Positions 1-6,144 are shown, counted from the first letter of the stretch. The stretch is DNA of 7,500 nt from Saprospiraceae bacterium (GCA_027031145.1 JALVEG010000553.1:1-7500); one strand, 5' to 3'. Program-made: numbers and translations. The notes: a model not told the origin generated them from the sequence alone.

Positions 1-263
1 AGGATAATATATTTTCTTATAATGATGATTTTATAAATATTGTTGAAATCGCAAGAGATTATCCTGACATACATGAAGTTGAAATCGATTCTAAAGAAGA
101 TTTTATGGAAAAACTAAAAACTATAAATCATAATAAAAGTACGATTCCTTTATTTTTAATCGATTCTAAAAACAACTTTAAAGTTATACCTGCGGATATG
201 GTAAATTTTGAAGTGCCGGAAAAATCAAAAATAGTATATATGGGACAAAAGATTCAATTCTGA
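1..263 (+). CDS. C-terminal fragment of an unidentified protein, possibly a cation transporter with an RCK_C-like tail
   Basis: An open frame with codons starting at position 3 runs without a stop to TGA at 261-263, giving 86 residues; the start lies outside the window. The readable part begins DNIFSYNDDFINIVEIARDY and ends KIVYMGQKIQF. The segment IPLFLIDSKNNFKVIP followed about 15 residues later by KIVYMG resembles the closing strands of RCK_C/TrkA-C domains found at the end of some Na+/H+ or K+ transporters, where a line of the type 'φPφφφφ...G.φ..φ...φ.φφ.G' is usual. No membrane segment is visible in this fragment, so the transporter assignment rests only on this weak resemblance. That it is coding is supported by natural-looking codon use and by the ATG-free entry from the left edge. 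Function is uncertain. Confidence 0.6.
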   Translation, partial: DNIFSYNDDFINIVEIARDYPDIHEVEIDSKEDFMEKLKTINHNKSTIPLFLIDSKNNFKVIPADMVNFEVPEKSKIVYMGQKIQF

Positions 264-460
264 TTTTCAGATTTAAATCTTTGTTTTCTGATTATTATTT
301 GATTTGCTTTTTCATAATATAAGTAGCAACTTTTCTTGTAGAATCATTTTTATCGAAAAAAACACACTCCACAATCAAAAAAGCATATTTTTTATTCACT
401 TAACCTATACTGTTGACACACTGTGCATTACAATGTTTAAGCCAATACCAGCACCCGTAT

Positions 461-500
461 ACAAACGTTTACAAACGACTATAAACGACTACATACGTTT
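461..500 (+). repeat. Four 10-bp direct repeats, consensus AYAWACGWYT
   Basis: Four contiguous decamers are visible: ACAAACGTTT, ACAAACGACT, ATAAACGACT and ACATACGTTT. The core ACG falls at the same place in every unit, and the outer two units end in GTTT while the inner two end in GACT. The 10-bp spacing places the cores on one face of the helix. The array sits about 30 bp upstream of the possible ssb promoter. What binds it, if anything, is unknown. Confidence 0.75.
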
Positions 501-529
501 AATTTTCGCTTTACCTTCTCCGGCTGTCT

Positions 530-537
530 CATCTTTG
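530..537 (+). promoter_or_regulatory. Possible -7 promoter element for the ssb pair
   Basis: CATCTTTG matches the Bacteroidota -7 consensus TAnnTTTG except for the first base. Transcription would start near 542-545 and give a leader of about 80 nt, which would contain the whole conserved leader block of ssb copy 1. I see no clear TTTG at the -33 position. It is the best candidate between the repeat array and the gene. Confidence 0.4.
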
Positions 538-578
538 CATTGTCAAAGGACATAAACATTATTTAATTATTTTTTTGA

Positions 579-624
579 TTTTTTATTTAACCCGGTACAT
601 TCACGTACCATAAAAAATTTTGAT
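579..624 (+). promoter_or_regulatory. ssb copy 1 leader with GTAC stem-loop
   Basis: A T-rich tract (579-590) leads into a hairpin: GGTAC (594-598) pairs with GTACC (605-609) around the six-base loop ATTCAC. It is followed by an A/T-rich stretch and the ATG at 625. There is no Shine-Dalgarno sequence. The block 579-641 aligns without gaps to 998-1060 before the second ssb gene, with 57 of 63 bases identical and four of the six differences in the loop. Confidence 0.7.
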
Positions 625-960
625 ATGAAAACTTTAAAAAACTTCGTACAGTTAATCGGAAACCTTGGTCAGGATGTTGAATTGAGAGAATTTGACAGTG
701 GAACCAAAAAAGCTACTTTTTCACTTGCCACACATGATTATTACACAGACAAAAATGGTGAAAAAGTTGAAAAAACAGAATGGCATAATATTGTTGCCTG
801 GGGCAAACCGGCAGAATGGATGAAAGAAAGTCTAAAAAAAGGAGACCATGTTTTAATACAGGGTCAGATCACTTATCGCAAATATGAAGATCAATCCGGT
901 AATACCAAATATATTACTGAGATCAATACAAATGAATTTATGAAAATAACAAAGAGTTAA
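625..960 (+). CDS. ssb: Single-stranded DNA-binding protein, short tailless form (copy 1)
   Basis: This 111-residue protein is one OB-fold domain of the bacterial SSB family, which coats single-stranded DNA during replication, repair and recombination. VQLIGNLGQDVELR (8-21) matches the N-terminal SSB signature, and TEWHNIVAWGK (51-61) aligns with E. coli TEWHRVVLFGK, so W53 corresponds to E. coli W54 and W59 to F60; Y87 in RKYEDQSG stands where E. coli has W88. The protein stops at MKITKS right after the OB fold. It lacks the flexible linker and the acidic DDDIPF-type tip by which standard SSBs recruit partners; E. coli SSB is about 178 residues. Such short forms are common as extra SSB copies in Bacteroidota. 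It is followed after 83 bp by a paralogue, and both lie upstream of comM. The ATG at 625 is fixed by the same start context in both copies. Confidence 0.95.
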   Translation: MKTLKNFVQLIGNLGQDVELREFDSGTKKATFSLATHDYYTDKNGEKVEKTEWHNIVAWGKPAEWMKESLKKGDHVLIQGQITYRKYEDQSGNTKYITEINTNEFMKITKS

Positions 961-997
961 ACAATTTAGTCAACAGGAAAATTCAGTATTTATTATT

Positions 998-1043
998 TTT
1001 TTTATTTAATCCGGTACACAAAAGTACTATAAAAAATTTTGAT
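998..1043 (+). promoter_or_regulatory. ssb copy 2 leader with GTAC stem-loop
   Basis: This is a duplicate of the leader before copy 1, 419 bp further on. GGTAC (1013-1017) pairs with GTACT (1024-1028), closing with a G-U pair where copy 1 has G-C. The loop ACAAAA differs from copy 1 at four of six positions, but the stem is kept. Bases 1029-1060 are identical to 610-641. No TAnnTTTG element is visible between the two genes, so copy 2 is probably transcribed together with copy 1. Confidence 0.7.
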
Positions 1044-1379
1044 ATGAAAACTTTAAAAAATTATGTTCAATTAATTGGAAACTTAGGACAAGATGTCGAA
1101 TTAAGAGAATTTGACAATGGTAGAAAAAAAGCAAGTTTCACTATAGCTACAAATGATTTCTACACTGATAAAAATGGTGAAAAAGTTGAAAAAACCGAAT
1201 GGCACAATATAGGTGCCTGGGGTAAATTAGCAGATATTTTAACTGACCATATAGGCAAAGGAGACCAGGTATTGATACAGGGAAAATTAACACATCGCAA
1301 ATATGAAGACAATTCCGGTCAGGTAAAATATTTTACTGAGATAATCGCCAATGAATTTATGAAGATAAATAAAAACTAA
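1044..1379 (+). CDS. ssb: Single-stranded DNA-binding protein, short tailless form (copy 2)
   Basis: A second 111-residue OB-fold SSB, aligned to copy 1 without gaps, with 81 of 111 residues identical (73%). The SSB signature (VQLIGNLGQDVELR, 8-21), W53/H54, W59 and Y87 are all kept, so both copies should bind single-stranded DNA. Differences cluster in the helix after the first sheet: PAEWMKESLKK (62-72) becomes LADILTDHIGK. The buried position V57 is a glycine here (NIGAWGK). As in copy 1, there is no acidic C-terminal tip; it ends MKINKN. The gene is 83 bp downstream of copy 1, with a copied leader, and a strong terminator follows 21 bp after the stop. The two were produced by tandem duplication of a 419-bp unit and have since diverged. 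They could form mixed tetramers or have different ligands; the sequence does not decide this. Confidence 0.94.
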   Translation: MKTLKNYVQLIGNLGQDVELREFDNGRKKASFTIATNDFYTDKNGEKVEKTEWHNIGAWGKLADILTDHIGKGDQVLIQGKLTHRKYEDNSGQVKYFTEIIANEFMKINKN

Positions 1380-1400
1380 AATAGTTTGATATTTATCAAT

Positions 1401-1446
1401 CCGGGTTGATTCTTAATTTTAACTAATAAAAATCAACCCGGCTTTT
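1401..1446 (+). terminator. Intrinsic terminator after the ssb pair
   Basis: CCGGGTTGATT (1401-1411) and AATCAACCCGG (1431-1441) form a perfect 11-bp stem with a 19-base AT-rich loop, followed by C and TTTT (1443-1446) with more T/A beyond. It lies 21 bases after the stop of ssb copy 2 and separates the ssb unit from comM. The reverse strand lacks an equally good T run, although AATTTT-type tracts are present in the loop. Confidence 0.88.
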
Positions 1447-1451
1447 ATTCC

Positions 1452-1459
1452 TATTTTTA
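1452..1459 (+). promoter_or_regulatory. Weak candidate -7 element for comM
   Basis: TATTTTTA matches TAnnTTTG at all positions except the last. Because a good terminator ends at 1446, comM needs its own promoter, and this is the only near match before the gene. Transcription from it would start at about 1464-1467, inside or just after the left arm of the hairpin at 1459-1500, which argues against either the promoter or the full hairpin in RNA. Confidence 0.3.
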
Positions 1460-1500
1460 CCGGATTAAGCTCTCGATGAAATTCATATTCATCATCCGGT
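1459..1500 (+). promoter_or_regulatory. Bulged inverted repeat in front of comM
   Basis: ACCGGAT (1459-1465) pairs with ATCCGGT (1494-1500), and GATGAA (1475-1480) pairs with TTCATC (1488-1493). The two stems stack on the right side with no gap, while the left side carries a nine-base bulge (1466-1474). Together they give 13 base pairs around a seven-base loop, ATTCATA. It ends 22 bases before the comM start codon. No T run follows, so it is not a terminator; it could be an RNA leader structure or an operator. Confidence 0.5.
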
Positions 1501-1522
1501 ATTAACCTTTAAAAATCATATT

Positions 1523-3079
1523 ATGTTATTCAAAACTTATGCCAGTACATTAATGGGAGTCGAAGCCACAACCATAACTGTGGAAGTAAATGCAGGTGGC
1601 AATGTTCCGGCAGGAACTAAATATTATCATTTATTAGGATTACCTGACAATGCAATTCGAGAAGGATTTCAAAGAATTGAAGCCGCTATTAAAAATATAA
1701 GATATAGAATGTACAGAGTCAAATTGGTAATTAATCTTGCTCCGGCTGATCTAAGAAAAGAAGGGTCGGCATATGATTTACCAATAGCATTGGGAGTTTT
1801 GGCCTCAACAGGACAAATGAACGGTGAAAACCTGGACAAATATGTTATAATGGGTGAACTCTCATTAAACGGCGACCTGAGATCAATAAAAGGAGCTTTG
1901 CCAATTGCCATTCAGGCAAAAAGAGAAGGATTCAAAGGAATATTATTGCCATATCAAAATGTAAAGGAGGCTTCTATTGTTGAAGGAATAAATGTATATG
2001 GAATAAAAAATCTGAAAAATGCAATCAATTTTTTTGATGGAACAGAAATCATTGAACCTGAAAAATACAATATCAAAGACAACTTCTACAAAAACAATGG
2101 TAGTTATGCAGTAGATTTCTCTGATGTTAAAGGTCAGGAAAATATTAAAAAAGCATTAGAAATAGCTGCAGCAGGAGGACATAATGTTATTCTGATAGGA
2201 CCTCCGGGAGCCGGCAAAACCATGTTGGCATCAAGATTACCAACAATTTTGCCTCCGTTGGATCTGGATGAAGCTTTGGAAACAACTAAAATTTACAGTG
2301 TTGCAGGGATGTTAGCTTCAGATCAGGCTTTGATATCGACAAGACCTTTCAGGTCACCTCATCATACTATTAGTGATGTCGCACTGGTAGGCGGAGGATC
2401 TAATCCTAATCCCGGAGAAATATCATTAGCACATAACGGAGTATTATTCCTTGATGAACTTCCCGAATTCAAAAGGACCGCCCTTGAAGTGTTAAGACAA
2501 CCAATGGAAAGCAGAAAAGTTACAATTTCAAGAGCAAAAATAAGTGTAGATTATCCCGCCGATTTCATGTTGATCTCATCGATGAATCCGTGTCCCTGCG
2601 GATTTTACAATCATCCTGAAAAAGAATGTGTGTGTTCGGTAGGAGCCAGAAAAAGATATCTCAATAAAATATCAGGTCCTCTTCTTGACAGGATCGATCT
2701 ACATGTGGAGGTAACACCTGTATCCTATGAAGAGTTGTCAAAATTTGAATATTCCTCAGAAACAAGCTCAGTTATCAGGGAACGTGTTTTGAGAGCAAGG
2801 GAGATACAAAAAATAAGATTCGAAAAATTAAACAATGTATTCAATAATTCCCAAATGCCGAGCAGACTGGCCAGAACGATATGCAAACTTGACAATCAAA
2901 GTACTGCAATGTTGAAAAATGCAATGGAAAAACTGCAATTATCAGCCAGGGCATATGACAGAATACTAAAAGTTTCCAGAACAATCGCAGATCTTGATGA
3001 ATGCAATGATATCAAGTCACAACATCTTGCACAGGCAATTAACTACAGGAACCTTGACCGGGAAGGTTGGTTAGGATAA
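1523..3079 (+). CDS. comM: YifB/ComM family Mg-chelatase-like AAA+ ATPase
   Basis: This 518-residue protein has the full ComM layout. An N-terminal domain related to the Lon protease fold (about 1-170) carries GLPDNAIREGF (39-49) and NLAPADLRKEGSAYDLPIALG. A Mg-chelatase-type AAA+ core (about 200-405) carries Walker A GPPGAGKT (226-233) and Walker B VLFLDE (307-312), followed by the C-terminal Mg-chelatase_C helical domain (about 413-512). Four cysteines, C357, C359, C369 and C371 (CPCG...CVC), form the usual zinc-like knuckle. ComM proteins are hexameric helicases that extend branch migration during natural transformation in Haemophilus and Vibrio. The Lon-like part has no protease role that I can infer. 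The length is normal (about 505-515 is usual), with a few extra residues at 24-36 before GLPD. The ATG at 1523 gives the standard N-terminus (MLFKTYASTLMGVEA). The gene stands downstream of two ssb genes, behind a terminator. Confidence 0.95.
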   Translation: MLFKTYASTLMGVEATTITVEVNAGGNVPAGTKYYHLLGLPDNAIREGFQRIEAAIKNIRYRMYRVKLVINLAPADLRKEGSAYDLPIALGVLASTGQMNGENLDKYVIMGELSLNGDLRSIKGALPIAIQAKREGFKGILLPYQNVKEASIVEGINVYGIKNLKNAINFFDGTEIIEPEKYNIKDNFYKNNGSYAVDFSDVKGQENIKKALEIAAAGGHNVILIGPPGAGKTMLASRLPTILPPLDLDEALETTKIYSVAGMLASDQALISTRPFRSPHHTISDVALVGGGSNPNPGEISLAHNGVLFLDELPEFKRTALEVLRQPMESRKVTISRAKISVDYPADFMLISSMNPCPCGFYNHPEKECVCSVGARKRYLNKISGPLLDRIDLHVEVTPVSYEELSKFEYSSETSSVIRERVLRAREIQKIRFEKLNNVFNNSQMPSRLARTICKLDNQSTAMLKNAMEKLQLSARAYDRILKVSRTIADLDECNDIKSQHLAQAINYRNLDREGWLG

Positions 3080-3123
3080 TTAATATCAAATCAAGGTAAA
3101 TAATATTTGAATTAATTATTATC
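3075..3123. repeat. Imperfect palindrome between comM and the lipoprotein gene
   Basis: The left arm at 3075-3091 (GATAATTAATATCAAAT) pairs with 3105-3123 in 16 base pairs, leaving one unpaired base on the left (3085) and three on the right (3115-3117), around a 13-base loop. The left arm contains the comM stop codon (3077-3079) and the right arm runs into the -7 promoter element. It is very AT-rich with no T run after it, so a terminator is unlikely and an operator is possible. Confidence 0.4.
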
Positions 3124-3127
3124 TTTG
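3120..3127 (+). promoter_or_regulatory. -7 promoter element (TATCTTTG) for the lipoprotein-flavoprotein unit
   Basis: TATCTTTG is an exact match to the Bacteroidota -7 consensus TAnnTTTG. A transcript starting a few bases later would have a leader of about 12-16 nt before the ATG at 3147, a spacing often seen in this phylum. No -33 TTTG sits at the right distance; the only TTTG (3106-3109) is too close. The first four bases lie in the right arm of the palindrome. Confidence 0.7.
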
Positions 3128-3146
3128 TAAAAATAAATTTAATATT

Positions 3147-3587
3147 ATGAAAATAAATATTTACATAGCAGCTGCATTTTTATTGATTTTTGCTTCATTC
3201 AATTCATGCAAACAAGCTCCCAAAGAAGATACTTATGACAAAGCGATTAAAGCTGAAGATGATCTTATCAACTCAAAAGAATTCAATGATTATTTTCAAT
3301 TGTTTTTCCAATTATCTAACAAAAACACCAAAACTGATTTGCCCTATGTAAACAAGTTTATGAGTGATAATAAATTATGGAAATTTACTGACTTGTGTGA
3401 TCTTTTGGAAAATGAAAAAATAAAAAACAATCCAAAAATCTATAACTATTGGAAAATCAGATGCGATTTCCAAACTGCAAAAAACACTTTGATGAACAAA
3501 TATGGTTTAGATAAAGATTCTTTGCAAATTGTAATGGAACACGCATTAAGCTCTAAACAGTTTATTCCGGAAGGTGATAAAAAATAA
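3147..3587 (+). CDS. Small predicted lipoprotein of unknown function
   Basis: The 146-residue product starts with a type II signal peptide: a charged MKINIY, a hydrophobic stretch (AAAFLLIFASF) and then SFNSC with C21 as the likely lipidated residue. The -3 position is Phe (F18), looser than the E. coli lipobox but usual for Bacteroidota. The mature part is hydrophilic, lysine- and glutamate-rich and probably helical, with two more cysteines (C84, C106) that could pair if exported. I recognise no family. K22 follows the cysteine, with no run of acidic residues right after it, so the Bacteroidota surface-export signal is not obvious. An exact -7 element stands 20 bases before the start. Its last 14 bases overlap the start of the next gene, so the two are probably cotranscribed and translationally coupled, though nothing in the sequence links their functions. 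Confidence 0.8.
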   Translation: MKINIYIAAAFLLIFASFNSCKQAPKEDTYDKAIKAEDDLINSKEFNDYFQLFFQLSNKNTKTDLPYVNKFMSDNKLWKFTDLCDLLENEKIKNNPKIYNYWKIRCDFQTAKNTLMNKYGLDKDSLQIVMEHALSSKQFIPEGDKK

Positions 3588-4788
3588 AAAAGTCAAAATT
3601 ACAATTATCGGGAGTGGGCCTTCGGCTTTAATTTTAGCCTCAGAGTTAAATAATGAAATTTTCGATATCAATATTTTTGAAAAAGGTAATTCTCCCGGAA
3701 GAAAATTCCTTGTTGCTGGTTATGGTGGTTTTAATCTTACCCACTCTGAACCACCTGAAATCTTCATACAAAAATATGATCCGGTAGAGTTTATCAAACC
3801 ATATTTTAATCACTTTAATAATTTCGATACCAGAAAGTGGTTTGAAAATATTGGCATTAAGACTTTCATCGGCAGTAGTAAAAGGATATATCCCGAAAAA
3901 GGAATAAAACCAAATCAGGTTCTTGAGACAATACTTAAAAAAATAAAAGATAATAAAGGGATATTTCATTTTAACTATGAATGGATAGATTTTGATGAAA
4001 ATTTTTATCCGGTCTTTCTTAATAAAAACAAAAGAATAATAGTAGAATCAGATATTGTAATTTTCGCCTTGGGAGGTGGAAGTTGGAAAATCACCGGTTC
4101 CGATGGAAAATGGCTTGATATTTTCAAAAAATATAACATAGAGACACTTGATTTTGAACCTTCCAACTGTGCATTAAAAGTTGATTGGGAAAAAGATTTT
4201 CTGGATAAATTTGAAGGGAAACCGGTTAAAAATATTGCTGTTTTTTCCGACAACAAATATGTTAAAGGCGAATTCGTTATAACAAATACAGGAGTAGAAG
4301 GAGGAGTGATATATGCTCATGCCGGCAATGTCAGAAAGCAGTTAAAAACAAATAAAAAGGCAAAATTATTTATTGATTTAATTCCGATAAAAACCAAAGA
4401 GGAAATAATTAAATTAATTTCCGGTTTCAGGTCAAATAAATCCAGAACCGGCTCTCTGCAAAAAGTATTTAATCTAGATGATATTAAAATTGCTTTATTA
4501 AAACAAAATACATCTAAGCAAGAGTTTTACAATGATGAAAAATTAGCAGAAAAAATTAAAAAGCTACCTTTGAATATTTCAGGTATGGCAACTTTGGATG
4601 AAGCGATTTCAACTGTTGGAGGTCTGTCTTTAAAAGCTGTGGATAAAAATCTAAAGATCAAAAAACTACCGTTTCATTATGCTATCGGAGAAATGCTGGA
4701 TTGGGATGCTCCAACCGGGGGCTATCTGCTTCAGGCATCATTTAGTATGGGGAATTTTCTTGCTCATCAATTGAATCAATTAAAATAA
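3574..4788 (+). CDS. HI0933/BaiN-family FAD-dependent oxidoreductase, TIGR03862-like subgroup
   Basis: A 404-residue flavoprotein. The FAD-binding Rossmann motif is IIGSGPSAL (11-19), with Ala at the third Gly position, followed by the acidic ribose-binding E36 and the family-specific GRKFLVAGYGGFNLTH (42-57). ALGGGSW (165-171) with TGSDGKW and EPSNCALKV matches the TIGR03862 branch of the HI0933 family. GGYLLQA (382-388) near the end closes the FAD site, and an inserted domain lies between about 190 and 340. The substrate of this branch is unknown to me. The related E. coli YhiN has, as I recall, been assigned as an rRNA dihydrouridine synthase, so an RNA substrate is conceivable but only inferred. 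The start is GTG at 3574: an in-frame stop at 3547-3549 and no ATG, TTG or other GTG before the FAD motif leave no alternative. It overlaps the lipoprotein gene by 14 bp. Confidence 0.88.
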   Translation: MIKNKKVKITIIGSGPSALILASELNNEIFDINIFEKGNSPGRKFLVAGYGGFNLTHSEPPEIFIQKYDPVEFIKPYFNHFNNFDTRKWFENIGIKTFIGSSKRIYPEKGIKPNQVLETILKKIKDNKGIFHFNYEWIDFDENFYPVFLNKNKRIIVESDIVIFALGGGSWKITGSDGKWLDIFKKYNIETLDFEPSNCALKVDWEKDFLDKFEGKPVKNIAVFSDNKYVKGEFVITNTGVEGGVIYAHAGNVRKQLKTNKKAKLFIDLIPIKTKEEIIKLISGFRSNKSRTGSLQKVFNLDDIKIALLKQNTSKQEFYNDEKLAEKIKKLPLNISGMATLDEAISTVGGLSLKAVDKNLKIKKLPFHYAIGEMLDWDAPTGGYLLQASFSMGNFLAHQLNQLK

Positions 4789-4823
4789 TTTTTTCTTTCC
4801 TACCCTATTCCAAGGTTTATTAT

Positions 4824-4831
4824 TATTTTTG
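4824..4831 (+). promoter_or_regulatory. -7 promoter element (TATTTTTG) for the glycosyltransferase gene
   Basis: TATTTTTG matches TAnnTTTG exactly and ends five bases before the ATG at 4837. Start sites normally lie about 4-7 bases after the final G, so the mRNA would begin at or within a base or two of the start codon, leaving little or no leader. The upstream stretch 4789-4823 has no hairpin that could terminate the flavoprotein transcript, so read-through is possible as well. Confidence 0.65.
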
Positions 4832-4836
4832 TAAAT

Positions 4837-6144
4837 ATGAAAAAAGTCCTGATCATAACATATTATTGGCCTCCAAGTGGTGGTGCCGGAGTTCAAAGAT
4901 GGGTGAAATTTGTTAAATACCTAAGAGATTTTGGATGGGAACCAATAATATATATTCCTGAAAATCCTCATTATCCTATTTTGGATAAAAGTTTTGAAAA
5001 AGATCTGCCCGAAAATTTACAGATTATTAAGCATCCTATTTGGGAGCCATATTCATTCTATAAAAAATTTATGGGAATGAAAAAAGAAGAAAAAGTTCAA
5101 CATGGTTTTATTCAGGAAAAAAAGCAGAGTAGTTTAAAACAAAGTATAAGTATATGGATAAGAAGTAATTTTTTCATTCCCGATGCCAGGAAATTTTGGA
5201 TTAAACCATCTATAAAATATCTTTCAAAATATTTCTCCCAACATGAAAAACCGGATGTAATCGTCAGTACCGGACCGCCACATTCTATGCATTTGATAGC
5301 AATGGGAGTGAAAAAAAAACTGAATATACCTTGGGTTGCTGATTTCAGGGATCCCTGGACAGGAATTGATTTTTATGATCAATTGAAATTGACCAAATGG
5401 GCAGACAGAAAGCATCGAAGGTTGGAGAGACAAGTTCTTACAAATGCAGATAAGGTGATTAGTGTTGGATGGAATTGGGCAAAAGAATTAAATAAATTAG
5501 GAGCTAAGAAAGTTGATGTGATAACTAATGGCTTTGATGATATGGATTTTAAATCCGTAAAAACCTTAAATGTTAAATCTGATAAATTTTCTCTATCACA
5601 TATTGGGTCATTAAATAAAGACAGAAATTCATCCGTATTGTGGTCTGCACTGTCTGAACTTGTAAAAGAAAATCCAAAATTTAAAGATAGATTAGAAATT
5701 AAATTAGTTGGCAAGGTGGATCATTATGTATTTGAAGATCTTGATAAAGCAGGCCTCAAAGAGTTTTTAAATAAAATTGATTACGTTCCACATAAAGAAA
5801 TTCCAAATGTTTTAAGAAATTCCGATATACTTTTACTTCTTCTAAATAACACTCCAAATATTGAGGGAATAATAACAGGTAAAATATTTGAATATCTTGC
5901 AGCTCAAAGATCTATATTATGTATAGGATCCGGTACGGGAGATGCATCAAAGATAATAAAAGAAACTAATTCAGGTACAGCAGTAGATTTTAATGATAAA
6001 GATCAAATGAAAGAATTTATATTAAAAGAATTTGAAAAATATAATTCAGGAACTAAATCTTTTTCTGATAAAAGTGAAATATATAAATATTCAAGGAGAA
6101 ATCTGACAAAAAAAATTTCAGAAATATTGAATAATATGGTTTAG
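4837..6144 (+). CDS. GT4-like glycosyltransferase (GT-B fold)
   Basis: A 435-residue family 4-type glycosyltransferase that probably moves a sugar from a nucleotide donor onto a surface glycan or lipid carrier at the inner face of the cytoplasmic membrane. The N-terminal acceptor domain has YYWPPSGGAGVQRWVKF (9-25), with the glycine loop; STGPPHSMH (144-152) and WVADFRDPW (166-174) are typical of this Bacteroidota group. ITNGFD (229-234) and the strand leading to HIGSL (255-259) open the C-terminal nucleotide-sugar domain. GKIFEYLAA (348-356) holds the conserved E352; the partner glutamate is E343, so the spacing is EX8E instead of the classical EX7E. There is no signal peptide or membrane span, and the length is normal. 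Donor and acceptor cannot be read from the sequence. The stop codon overlaps that of the convergent acetyltransferase gene. Confidence 0.9.
   Translation: MKKVLIITYYWPPSGGAGVQRWVKFVKYLRDFGWEPIIYIPENPHYPILDKSFEKDLPENLQIIKHPIWEPYSFYKKFMGMKKEEKVQHGFIQEKKQSSLKQSISIWIRSNFFIPDARKFWIKPSIKYLSKYFSQHEKPDVIVSTGPPHSMHLIAMGVKKKLNIPWVADFRDPWTGIDFYDQLKLTKWADRKHRRLERQVLTNADKVISVGWNWAKELNKLGAKKVDVITNGFDDMDFKSVKTLNVKSDKFSLSHIGSLNKDRNSSVLWSALSELVKENPKFKDRLEIKLVGKVDHYVFEDLDKAGLKEFLNKIDYVPHKEIPNVLRNSDILLLLLNNTPNIEGIITGKIFEYLAAQRSILCIGSGTGDASKIIKETNSGTAVDFNDKDQMKEFILKEFEKYNSGTKSFSDKSEIYKYSRRNLTKKISEILNNMV

Larger units (their letters stand above)
264..624. other. 361-base non-coding stretch upstream of the ssb pair
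   Basis: No convincing gene lies here. An ATG-less or weakly started frame of 83 codons (304-555) gives a low-complexity protein with no recognisable motif, and it would run through the repeat and the promoter. The stretch holds, in order: a perfect 12-bp palindrome AGATTTAAATCT (269-280) shortly after the upstream stop, too AT-rich to be a clear terminator; a four-unit repeat with 10-bp spacing (461-500); a possible -7 promoter element (530-537); and the T-rich, hairpin-bearing leader of the first ssb gene (579-624). Confidence 0.7.

Noticed and set aside
461..500. CRISPR array
   Set aside because: Units are 10 bp and contiguous with no spacers, and there are no cas genes in the window.
304..555. 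83-codon open frame upstream of ssb copy 1
   Set aside because: Its product is low in complexity with no motif, it covers the 10-bp repeat array and the possible ssb promoter, and it has no promoter element of its own near the start. Chance opening is likely.
594..621. GTAC hairpins before the ssb genes as terminators
   Set aside because: The stems are only five pairs and are followed by an A run, then TTTTG, directly before the start codon. They are duplicated with the leader and fit a leader element better.
264..624. Replication origin or DnaA-box cluster near the repeat array
   Set aside because: No TTATCCACA-like boxes and no dnaA, dnaN or parAB genes are nearby; short decamers with an ACG core do not resemble known DnaA sites.
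579..1379. ssb duplication as a sign of a prophage or conjugative element
   Set aside because: Short SSBs do occur on mobile elements, but no integrase, transposase, relaxase, phage gene or tRNA attachment site is present, and the next genes look like ordinary chromosomal genes.
1669..1911. Minus-strand open frames inside comM, the flavoprotein and the glycosyltransferase genes (for example 1669-1911, 3646-3969, 4005-4256, 5224-5433, 5379-5714)
   Set aside because: Each lies wholly within a well-supported gene on the other strand, has no recognisable motif and no promoter element at its start.
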